A stretch of 64,000 nt of DNA from Bog-105 sp965277855 (GTDB lineage Bacteria; Acidobacteriota; Terriglobia; Bryobacterales; Bryobacteraceae), in the NCBI GenBank assembly GCA_965277855.1, contig OZ255847.1:5270001-5334000 (forward strand), in the 5' to 3' direction. The notes beneath the pieces are model-generated. The model did not search any database, was not told the origin of the DNA, and saw only the letters and a list, made by a program, of their open reading frames with translations. Positions 16,392-24,605 of this stretch are shown piece by piece. How positions within the stretch are numbered: the stretch's first letter is position 1; each line of letters starts with the position of its first letter. Both the position numbers and the translations under genes were made by a program.

Positions 16392-19300
16392 ATGGCGCGC
16401 AAATCTCTTCTGGGCCGCTGGCCCGTCTTCCGGCAATTGCAATCTGGTGATCCACAGGCAGTAGCCGCAAACTCGCAGTCGGCTCGCACCGAGCAGCTCA
16501 AACCCCGGACCAGAGACGCTGACCGGGTAGTAGCCTCGATCTGTCCGTATTGCGCGGTCGGCTGCGGCCAGTCCGTTTACGTAAAGGACGAAAAAATCAT
16601 CGATATCGAGGGCGATCCGAACTCTCCGATTTCCGCGGGCTGCCTTTGTCCGAAGGGTTCCGCCACTTTCCAGTTAGTAACCGGGAGCAATCGCACAAAG
16701 GAGGTCCTTTACCGACACCCGTATGGCACCCGTTGGGAGACCTTGCCGCTCGCCGAAGCCTCCGAGATGATTGCTCAGCGTGTGAAAAAAGCCCGCGACG
16801 AAAACTGGCAGGCGGAAACAACCGACGGCAAAGTAGTCAATCGCACGCTCAGCATGGCCCATCTTGGGGGCGCTACACTCGACAACGAAGAGAATTACCT
16901 CATCAAGAAGCTCTTCAATTCACTCGGCATTCTGCAGATTGAAAATCAAGCTCGCATTTGACACTCGGCTACAGTCCCCGGTCTGGGGGCTTCATTTGGA
17001 AGAGGCGGCGCCACCACGTCGCTGCAGGATCTGGCGAACTCTGATTGCATTGTCATTCAGGGATCGAACATGGCGGAAAACCATCCGGTCGGATTCCGCT
17101 GGCCGATGCTCGCCAAGCAGCGAGGGGCCAAGATTATTCATGTGGATCCGCGGTTCACCCGAACGAGCGCGGTCTCGGACATTCATGCGACCATTCGCGC
17201 TGGAACCGATATCGCTTTTCTGGGGGGCCTGATTCGCTACGTCATCGCACACGAGCGTTATTTCAAAGACTACGTACAGACATTTACCAACGCGGCCGTG
17301 ATCCTATCCGACGAGTATCAGGACACCGAAGAACTGGACGGATTATTTAGTGGCTGGCAGAAGAATGAAGGTCAGTACGAGAGCGAAAGCTGGTCGTACA
17401 AGAGTCATTCGAGCGGCACGAAAGACACCCATCAGGTAGCCGAATCGCACGCGGAGAAGGCCAAACATTTCCAAGCCGAAAATCCCAAGCAGCATGAGCG
17501 CGATGAGACTCTGCAAAATCCGAAATGTGTGTTCCAAACCGTCAAACGTCATTTTGAGCGCTATACGCCTGAGATGGTGGAAGAGGTCTGCGGCACTCCG
17601 CCGGTGCTTTTTGAGAAGATTGCTCAAACGATTTGCGACAACTCGAATCGCGACCGCACTACCGCGTTCTGCTACGCCGTAGGGTGGACTCATCACTCGA
17701 TAGGCGCGCAGATTATCCGGGCTTGTTCGGTGCTGCAGTTGCTTTTGGGCAATATCGGCCGGCCCGGTGGCGGCATTCTCGCCCTTCGCGGACATGCCAC
17801 CATTCAGGGATCGACCGATATTCCCACGCTCTACAACCTGCTGCCTGGCTATCTGCCCCAGCCCAAAGCAGGGGCGGATCACTCACTACAGAAGTACATC
17901 GAGAACTACACGCCCGCAGCAGGTTGGTGGACTCAGTTCCCCAAATACATTGTTTCCATGTTGAAGGCGTGGTACGGCAATGCCGCCACGCCCGAGAACG
18001 ATTATTGCTTCAGTCACATTCCGCGCATGACCGGCGACCACTCGCACATGACGACAGTGGCGGAAATGGCGGACGGCAAGATCAAGGGTTATTTCGTGAT
18101 GGGCGAGAATGCGGCGGTCGGCTCGCCGAATTCCGCCCTGCAGCGCAAGGGCCTGCGCAATCTGGAGTGGCTCGTGGTGCGTGATTTTGCGCCGATCGAG
18201 ACGTCGGAATTCTGGCACTCTTCGCCCGAACATGAACGAGGCGAAACGCGCGCCGAAGACATCGCGACTGAAGTGTTCTTCTTCCCAGCCGCCACCCACG
18301 TTGAGAAGAGCGGCAGTTTTACTCAGACCCAGCGCATCGCGCAGTGGCATCACGCGGCAGTCGAACCGCCCGGAGATGCGCGTAGTGAACTGCACTTCAT
18401 CTATCATCTCGGCAAGCGTCTGAAGCAACTGTATGCCGGATCGACGGACCCGAAAGACAAACCCATCGAGGATTTGCAATGGGATTATCGAGTACACGGC
18501 CGAATCGAAGAACCGGAAGCGGAAGATGTGGTGGCTGAAATCAACGGCTATACAGTAGCCGATAAGAAGCCGGTGAGCGGCTACACCAAACTAGAGGCGG
18601 ACGGCTCGACGGCCTGCGGTTGCTGGATCTATTCCGGTATTTTCGCGGAGGGAAAAAATCACGCCGCTAGTCGGGAGCCGGCTAAATATCCGGGGGACTA
18701 TGGCCATGGTTGGGGTTTTGCCTGGCCGGCGAACCGGCGTATTTTGTATAACCGCGCGTCGGCCGATGCCGAAGGGCGTCCCTGGTCGGATCGCAAGAAG
18801 CTGGTCTGGTGGGACGAAGGCCAGAAGAAGTGGACCGGCGGCGATGTGCCTGATTTCATTGCGGACCGCGCGCCGGGTTTTCGCGCGCCCGAGAACGCGA
18901 AGGGAATCGATACTATTTCCGGCGACGATCCATTCATCATGCAGCCCGATGGAAAGGGTTGGCTTTTTTCGCCGACTGGTTTGCTCGATGGCCCATTGCC
19001 CACGCATTACGAGCCGTGGGAATCGCCCGTGCAGAATTCTCTCTATGGCCAGCAATGCAATCCCGCGCGCATCGAGTATCCGCGAAGGGATAATCGCATG
19101 GCGCGCCCTTACAACGACCCCGATTTCCCGTACGTTCTCACCACCTATCGCCTGACCGAGCACCATACCTCCGGCGCTATGTCGCGCGGGCTTTCCTGGT
19201 TGTGCGAACTACAGCCGGAGATGTTCTGCGAAGTGTCGCCGGAATTGGCGAGCGACCATGGACTGAAGAACGGCTCCTGGGCCACCATCCTGAGCGCCCG

Positions 19301-19661
19301 GGGTGAAATCGAAGCACGCGTGCTCGTTACCGAGCGGATGCGTCCACTCAAGATGGGCCGCCGCTTCGTACATCAAATCGGCTTGCCCTATCACTGGGGC
19401 AACACTGGGCTCGTTACAGGCGACTCCACCAACGAGCTATTGGCGATGGGCGCTGACGCCAATGTGAGCATCATGGAATCGAAGGCCATCACCGGCAACA
19501 TTCGTGCCGGACGGCGCAACCGCCGTTTCTCGGCCATTCGACCTGCTAACGGGAATTTTATGCCGGGCGAAGAGTTGCGCGACTTGGCGACTGTGGGAAC
19601 ACTGCCCGAGGGCGTACACCATGTACGTGCGCCGAAGGCTAAACAAGGGGATCAGACTTAA
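16392..19661 (+). CDS. fdnG: formate dehydrogenase-N alpha subunit, selenoprotein (Sec at codon 190)
   Basis: Molybdopterin/tungstopterin-bis-MGD catalytic subunit that oxidises formate to CO2. The frame is interrupted only by a TGA at 16959-16961, exactly where family members carry selenocysteine (context NQARI-Sec-HSATVPGLG), and continues in frame to 19661, giving 1089 residues. A SECIS-like hairpin follows at once. The N-terminal [4Fe-4S] site is C51-x2-C54-x3-C58-x27-C86. Further family segments include NMAENHPVGFRW, VDPRFTRTSA, GRPGGGILALRGHATIQGSTD and, near the end, FPYVLTTYRLTEHH and GLPYHWG. The N-terminus (MARKSLLGRWPVFRQL) resembles actinobacterial-type versions and lacks a twin-arginine motif, unlike exported E. 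coli FdnG, so its location is uncertain. First gene of an operon with the iron-sulfur and NrfD-like subunits. No sel genes are in this window. Confidence 0.95.
16959..16991 (+). promoter_or_regulatory. UGA-Sec codon with bacterial SECIS hairpin
   Basis: The TGA at 16959-16961 is followed by a hairpin with arms 16973-16979 and 16985-16991 (seven pairs: A-U, G-C, U-G and four C-G) closing the loop GGUCU at 16980-16984. Loop sequence and spacing (18 bases from the UGA to the loop) match the E. coli fdhF SECIS as I recall it, the site bound by SelB. This supports decoding of UGA as selenocysteine rather than stop. Confidence 0.88.
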
Positions 19662-19664
19662 TCT

Positions 19665-20450
19665 ATGGCAACCGGCTTCTTTACCGACACCACGTTATGT
19701 ATCGGCTGTAAAGCGTGCGAAGTGGCCTGCAAGCAATGGAACCAGTTGCCTGACGACGGGTATCATTTCTCGGGCATGTCGTACGACAACACGATCGCCC
19801 TGGGCGCTTCCACCTGGCGGCACGTGAGCTTTATTGAGCGTCCCGTGCCGGTTAGTGGAACGGCGACTGATCTGTCGTGGCTGATGTCTTCCGACGTCTG
19901 CAAGCATTGCGCCCGCGCCGGCTGCCTGGAAAACTGTCCAACCGGCGCGATTATCCGCAACGAGTTCGATAGCGTCTATGTTCAGCCGGATATCTGTAAC
20001 GGCTGCGGCTACTGTGTCTCCGGATGCCCGTTTGGAGTGATCGATAAATCGCCCGAAGACGGCCGTGCCTGGAAATGCACCTTGTGTTACGACCGGCAGA
20101 AAGACGGTATGGAACCCGCCTGCGCGAAGGCTTGCCCAACAGATTCGATTCAGTTCGGCGAGATTGATGAGTTGCGGAAGACCGCGCACGCCCGTGTGGA
20201 AACGCTACACGAAATCGGGATCAAAGAAGCATACCTCTACGGCGAAGATGCCAAGAGCCAGCCGGGTACGGGTGGCCTGAATGCCTTCTTTTTGTTGATC
20301 GACAAACCGGAAGTGTATAATCTTCCGCCTAATCCCGAAGTGCCCACGCATAAAGGCAAGAAGAGCTGGATCGCCACGGCTTGGGCGGCGGCGGGCGTTG
20401 CTCTGGTCGCGGCTGGAGCCGTCATGCTGGGCAATGGATCTGATGCATGA
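19665..20450 (+). CDS. fdnH: formate dehydrogenase iron-sulfur (beta) subunit
   Basis: A 261-residue ferredoxin-type electron-transfer subunit that carries electrons from the catalytic subunit to the membrane subunit. Four cysteine clusters can be seen: CIGCKACEVACKQ (12-24), CKHCARAGCLENCP, CNGCGYCVSGCP and CTLCYDR with CAKACP, enough for four [4Fe-4S] centres. A single C-terminal membrane helix (IATAWAAAGVALVAAGAVML) anchors it, as in E. coli FdnH. It begins 3 bases after the alpha subunit stop, with an AGGGG ribosome site inside the end of that gene, and its own stop overlaps the start of the NrfD-like gene by four bases (ATGA). Assignment firm. Confidence 0.94.
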   Translation: MATGFFTDTTLCIGCKACEVACKQWNQLPDDGYHFSGMSYDNTIALGASTWRHVSFIERPVPVSGTATDLSWLMSSDVCKHCARAGCLENCPTGAIIRNEFDSVYVQPDICNGCGYCVSGCPFGVIDKSPEDGRAWKCTLCYDRQKDGMEPACAKACPTDSIQFGEIDELRKTAHARVETLHEIGIKEAYLYGEDAKSQPGTGGLNAFFLLIDKPEVYNLPPNPEVPTHKGKKSWIATAWAAAGVALVAAGAVMLGNGSDA

Positions 20451-21496
20451 GCGGGGGATCTCTGCCGGATGACGGCCGCAATATCGATAGATCTTTAGGC
20501 ACGCTCTCAGGCGAGGGCTCGCAGCAGCGCGTGATGACAACGAAACAAGAAGTAGCGCTGCAGGTGCAGGCGTTTCCATACGTACCCAGTCACCAGTCGA
20601 CGAACAGTCCGAGCTACTACGATCACGCCATGCTGAAGCAGCCGACCTGGATCTGGTCGATTCCGACCTACTTCTATGTGGGCGGAGTTGCCGGCGTGAG
20701 CGCAACCTTTGGCGCAGCAGCCCAAATATGGGCACCTGCTGCCATGAGTTCACTAGTCAAGCGCACCCGTTGGACAGCTACTATCGGCGGAGCGTTGAGC
20801 GCAGCACTGCTGATCCACGACCTTGGGCGGCCTGAACGTTTCTTGAACATGCTGCGTGTGTTCCGGGTTAGCTCGCCGATGAGTATGGGCTCGTGGATTC
20901 TTACCGCTTTCTCCACTTGCGTCGGAGGAGCGGCCGTTCTTCCGTTCGGTCCAAAGTTCTTTCGGCCAATTGGATATCCGCTGGGGTTGCTGGGCGGAGT
21001 GCTGGGTTTAGGTTTGTCGGGCTATACAGGCGTCTTGATTTCGCAAACGGCTGTCCCGCTCTGGCAGATTTCATACCGGACGACGCCCTTGTTGTTCCTA
21101 GCATCGGGCACTGCTGCGGCGGCGGCATTCCTGGAATTTTTCAGTCTGAACAAGGCCGAGACCAAAGCCGTGGAACGGTTTGGGTTGATGGGAAAGATCA
21201 CGGAGCTGATGGCCGCGCTGGCGCTCGAAGCCGATGCGAATCGTCACGAACGAGTGGGGCGGCCCCTAAAAACGGGTTTCAGTGGTTTCCTCTGGCAGTC
21301 GGCGAAAGTGCTGACTGTTGCGGGTATTATCCTGTCGGTGACGCCCGGCAAGAGTCGTGGAAAGCGCATTACTTCGGCGGTCATTGGAACGGCTGCCAGT
21401 CTTTGCCTGCGCTTCGGCATTTTTTATGCGGGCAAAGCTTCAGCTCGCGACCCGCGAGCGAGTTTCGAACCGCAGCGCGAGCTACTGGATGCCTAA
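20447..21496 (+). CDS. nrfD: NrfD-like membrane subunit of formate dehydrogenase
   Basis: A 349-residue polytopic membrane protein of the NrfD/polysulfide-reductase C family, the quinone-reactive anchor that replaces cytochrome b (FdnI) in this enzyme type. After a polar N-terminal stretch of about 60 residues come several membrane helices (for example WSIPTYFYVGGVAGVSATFGAA, WTATIGGALSAALLIHDLG, MGSWILTAFSTCVGGAAVLPF, PLGLLGGVLGLGLSGYTGVLI). The family segment HDLGRPERFLNMLR is present, followed by RVSSPMSMGSW. It overlaps the beta-subunit stop by four bases. A later in-frame ATG at 20534 is a possible alternative start. Its stop overlaps that of the convergent aminotransferase gene by four bases (CTAA). 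Confidence 0.9.
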   Translation: MSGGSLPDDGRNIDRSLGTLSGEGSQQRVMTTKQEVALQVQAFPYVPSHQSTNSPSYYDHAMLKQPTWIWSIPTYFYVGGVAGVSATFGAAAQIWAPAAMSSLVKRTRWTATIGGALSAALLIHDLGRPERFLNMLRVFRVSSPMSMGSWILTAFSTCVGGAAVLPFGPKFFRPIGYPLGLLGGVLGLGLSGYTGVLISQTAVPLWQISYRTTPLLFLASGTAAAAAFLEFFSLNKAETKAVERFGLMGKITELMAALALEADANRHERVGRPLKTGFSGFLWQSAKVLTVAGIILSVTPGKSRGKRITSAVIGTAASLCLRFGIFYAGKASARDPRASFEPQRELLDA

Positions 21497-22578
21497 GCGA
21501 GCGATTTAGCCGGCACAACCGAGCGCAGCCAGCCATGCTTATCGGTCGCTCGCCCGTATTTCACCGCGACTAGTTGCTCATACAGCCTGGTCGTGGAAGG
21601 ACCAGGAGCAGGAAGCTTGAACTCTTTGCCTTGCTCTGTTTTAAGGGACTTGATGCCCGTGATGGTGGCGGCTGTGCCGCAGGCGAACGCTTCCTCGATC
21701 GCCCCGCTCTCCAGTTTGCTGATTAGATCCTTCAGCGGATAAGCTTCTTCGCGGGTCGGGATGCCGAGATCGCGAGCCAGCACCAGGATGCTCTCGCGAA
21801 CCACTCCTGGCAGAATCGTCTCGTTTAAAGGGGGCGTGACCAGAGTGCCTTTTTCCAGGAACATGATGTTCATGCCGCCCATCTCTTCGACGCGCTGTTC
21901 CGGCGACGAGTCGAGAAACAAAACCTGGGCGCAGCCATGCTGTTTCGCATCGGCAATGATTTTGAGGGTCACTGCGTAATTAGCTGCCGATTTCACCGCG
22001 CCTGTGCCGCCGCGACCGGCTCGAACCACGGATGTAGCCAGTAGCACCGGGATTGCGCCGGGTCCACCGTGCGACTCGGCAAAGTACGCGCCACTGGGCA
22101 AGGCCATCACATAAAACAAATATTCGCCAGATGCGCGCACGCCGATACAGGCTTCTGTACCCATCATTACCGGTCGCAAATAGAGGCTGCCCGGTTCGGC
22201 CAGAACGTATTCTTCCTCCACGCGAGTCAGTTCCGAGACAGCGCTCAGAAACAGGTCTTCATCCACTGCCGGCATGCACATTCGTTCCGCGGACCGTTTG
22301 AAGCGGCGTGCGTTCTGGTCCGGCCGAAAGATGGCGACGCTGCTATCGGGCTGGCGATACGCTTTCAGTCCTTCAAAAATCGACTGCGCGTAATGAAGGA
22401 CCAGTGCTGCCGGGTGAAGCGAGAAAGAGTGTAGCGGCTCAATTCTGGCATTCTGCCAGCGGCCATCCTTGTACTCGCACAAGAACATGTTGGGAGCAAA
22501 CATCTTGCCGAAAGGAATGTGCTTCGGATCAAGAGTGCCCTGTGGCGAACGCCGTACCGAACGATCTTCGATGTTCAC
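21493..22578 (-). CDS. ilvE: branched-chain amino acid aminotransferase
   Basis: A 361-residue PLP-dependent fold-type IV transaminase for the last step of leucine, isoleucine and valine synthesis, using glutamate as amino donor, in the cytoplasm. Family landmarks: HYAQSIFEGLKAYR (62-75), SLYLRPVMMGTEACIGV (131-147), the PLP lysine in GAVKSAANY (K196), VEEMGGMNIMFL, ILPGVVRESIL and EEAFACGTAATITGI near the end. The length and the long N-terminus match the class II (eukaryote-like) BCAT group rather than the shorter E. coli IlvE. Convergent with the formate dehydrogenase operon; the next minus-strand gene upstream is a sugar MFS transporter. No attenuator is evident. Assignment firm. Confidence 0.95.
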   Translation of the reverse strand: MNIEDRSVRRSPQGTLDPKHIPFGKMFAPNMFLCEYKDGRWQNARIEPLHSFSLHPAALVLHYAQSIFEGLKAYRQPDSSVAIFRPDQNARRFKRSAERMCMPAVDEDLFLSAVSELTRVEEEYVLAEPGSLYLRPVMMGTEACIGVRASGEYLFYVMALPSGAYFAESHGGPGAIPVLLATSVVRAGRGGTGAVKSAANYAVTLKIIADAKQHGCAQVLFLDSSPEQRVEEMGGMNIMFLEKGTLVTPPLNETILPGVVRESILVLARDLGIPTREEAYPLKDLISKLESGAIEEAFACGTAATITGIKSLKTEQGKEFKLPAPGPSTTRLYEQLVAVKYGRATDKHGWLRSVVPAKSLA

Positions 22579-22599
22579 CTTTTTATTTTTACACCCGGG

Positions 22600-23910
22600 C
22601 TAAGCCGTTGCGAGACGGCGCGACCCGCGGAAGCCGTAATAGGCGATATAGATGTAGCAGAGAGCGGGGAGAACGAAGGCGTGGTGAATACCGATACTAT
22701 CGGCCAGCAGACCTGCGAGTACCGGAAGAACTGCGCCGCCGACGATGGCCGCGACGAGCAAACCCGAACCGCGGCCGGTGAGAGGCCCGAGCCCGGCGAT
22801 CCCAAGCGTAAAGATACTCGGGAACATCACTGAATTGAAGAGACCGACGAGAATGATAGTCCACACGGCGAAATGGCCGAAGGTGAGCATCGATGTAACC
22901 ACCAACAGAAAAGCGGCGATCGCCACCAGGCCCAGTACCCGCCCGGCGCGAACTTTCTGTAGTACAGCCGCCCCGATAAAGCGGCCGATCATGGCAAATC
23001 CCCAGTAAAACGACACGTATCTGGCGGCTGTCTGTTCGGACATTGCGCCGATATTGGGTTGGCTGAAATAGCTCACCAGGAAGCTGCCGATGGCGACCTC
23101 CGCGCCGACATAGACGAAAATGCCAACCACCCCGAGTATCAGATGGCGCTGATGCCAGATGCTGGCGGTGACGTGGCTGTGCAGGCCGGTTTCCGCCGTG
23201 CCGTCCGCTTCCTCAGCCGTGATCTTCGGTAAGTGAACGAGCGCAATAATAACTGCCAGCGCCACTAGTGCAACCGCGATAAACAAGTACGGCATCTTTA
23301 CACTCGACGCCTGCTGAACTCGATAGGCATGGAGCACGGCCGCAGGCATCGCCTGAATCTCGCGCGGCGACTTCACGGCGGCTCCGAGGATGAACATGGC
23401 GCCAAAGTAAGGAGCTACCGTGGTACCGAGCGAGTTGAACGCCTGCGTGAGATTTAACCGGCTGGACGCGGTCTTCGGCGGCCCCAGAACCGCAACATAA
23501 GGGTTGGCGGAAACCTGCAGCGAGGTGATCCCGGCAAACAGAACGATGAGCGCCGCCAGGAAAAAGGCAAATGCCGGTACACTGGCCGCGGGCAAAAACA
23601 GGACTGAGCCCGCTGCCATGGTAAGCAGGCCGATCACCATAGTAGGCTTGAAACCAATCCACTCCACCACTTTGCCGGCGGGCACCGCGAAAACGGCATA
23701 ACTTGAGAAGGAGACAAACTGCACCAACATCACCTGCGCATAATTGAGATCAAAAATCGCCTTTAGATGAGGGATCAGGATATCGTTCAGACAAGTGAGG
23801 AAACCCCAGACGAAGAACAGCGACGTGACGATCGCCATCGCGCCGGTTTTGCTGGTAGCGCCTGGGTCGGAAACGGAGACCGCGGATTTAGTAACGCCGG
23901 TGATGGCCAT
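22600..23910 (-). CDS. FucP/GluP-family sugar:proton symporter (MFS)
   Basis: A 436-residue major facilitator of the fucose-glucose/galactose (FHS) family, importing a hexose or deoxyhexose with protons across the inner membrane. Twelve hydrophobic segments can be followed. Family-typical segments are FFVWGFLTCLNDILIPHLKAIF (near 32-53), LVQFVSFSSYAVFAVPAG, SLQVSANPYVAVLGPP and RLNLTQAFNSLGTTVAPYFGA. FucP members carry L-fucose, GluP glucose/galactose and others mannose or N-acetylglucosamine; sequence alone does not settle the choice. It lies 21 bases upstream of ilvE on the same strand and may share its transcript, but with the nearby rhamnosidase and keto-sugar genes a deoxysugar or glucose role is plausible. 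Assignment to family firm. Confidence 0.92.
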   Translation of the reverse strand: MAITGVTKSAVSVSDPGATSKTGAMAIVTSLFFVWGFLTCLNDILIPHLKAIFDLNYAQVMLVQFVSFSSYAVFAVPAGKVVEWIGFKPTMVIGLLTMAAGSVLFLPAASVPAFAFFLAALIVLFAGITSLQVSANPYVAVLGPPKTASSRLNLTQAFNSLGTTVAPYFGAMFILGAAVKSPREIQAMPAAVLHAYRVQQASSVKMPYLFIAVALVALAVIIALVHLPKITAEEADGTAETGLHSHVTASIWHQRHLILGVVGIFVYVGAEVAIGSFLVSYFSQPNIGAMSEQTAARYVSFYWGFAMIGRFIGAAVLQKVRAGRVLGLVAIAAFLLVVTSMLTFGHFAVWTIILVGLFNSVMFPSIFTLGIAGLGPLTGRGSGLLVAAIVGGAVLPVLAGLLADSIGIHHAFVLPALCYIYIAYYGFRGSRRLATA

Positions 23911-23963
23911 AGCTTGAGGTCGTCCAGTAGATTACAACACGGAATCGCAGCCTGCCGGGTTCT

Positions 23964-24533
23964 CTACCGGTGGCGGCTCCGAGCGCGCGCACTGACCTGG
24001 GCCGAGTGATCGGACTCTTTCCAGTAGCCGGATACCGAATCCTTGCCGATCGTGTCGACTACCAGTTCGATAGAACCGGAACCCCGGCTGGTGGCGATCC
24101 AGAGAGGCTGAGTGACTTTCAAGCGGCGATGGGCATAGTTACGTCCAGCGCTGATGACATTCACGTCATAGAGACCTTTGGCCATGTCGGTTTTTAACAG
24201 TCTCAGCCGGATGGATCCCATAGCAATCGGCCTGTCAATTCTAGTGAGACTGAAATCGTTTTTGCCCGGGCTGGTCGTAACGGCTGTGTGACTGGCTGGA
24301 GTTGGTGCTATCGGCGCAGGGTTGACTGGAGCAGCTTTCGGGGTTGGAGGCGGTATGCCTGGCTGGTCGTGAACCATGATATTGGCATGGCCGCGATCAT
24401 GCAACACCAACATCACGAAAGCCGAAAGCGCAAACAGGATGCCCAGCAGACTGGCGACGATGCCGAGCCGGCTCCAGCGGGGTACTTTTAACACGAAATT
24501 GATGGGTCGAACTGTTTCTCTGGCAGAAGCCAT
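23964..24533 (-). CDS. hypothetical single-span membrane protein, Pro/Ala-rich linker
   Basis: A 189-residue protein that I do not recognise. It has a short basic N-terminus, one membrane helix (LGIVASLLGILFALSAFVMLVL, about residues 23-44), a Pro/Ala/Thr-rich linker (about 58-90) and a small beta-rich C-terminal region (FSLTRIDRPIAMGSIRLRLLK onward) ending in an Arg-rich tail. The layout suggests an inner-membrane protein with a periplasmic domain reached across the cell wall by the linker. It is divergent from the AsmA gene (72-base gap) and 53 bases upstream of the sugar MFS gene. No catalytic motif is visible. Confidence 0.65.
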   Translation of the reverse strand: MASARETVRPINFVLKVPRWSRLGIVASLLGILFALSAFVMLVLHDRGHANIMVHDQPGIPPPTPKAAPVNPAPIAPTPASHTAVTTSPGKNDFSLTRIDRPIAMGSIRLRLLKTDMAKGLYDVNVISAGRNYAHRRLKVTQPLWIATSRGSGSIELVVDTIGKDSVSGYWKESDHSAQVSARARSRHR

Positions 24534-24605
24534 ATACTGTTGCTGTCGTATGAAGACATCAGCAAAATGGAAGCTTTTGCTGTGTTTCGCGTCTAACCAA
24601 ATACC

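Noticed and set aside
17070..19661. A separate 863-residue formate dehydrogenase gene starting at 17070
   Set aside because: The frame is continuous with the upstream 189 codons through the Sec UGA, the family needs the N-terminal cluster, and a SECIS-like hairpin is present.
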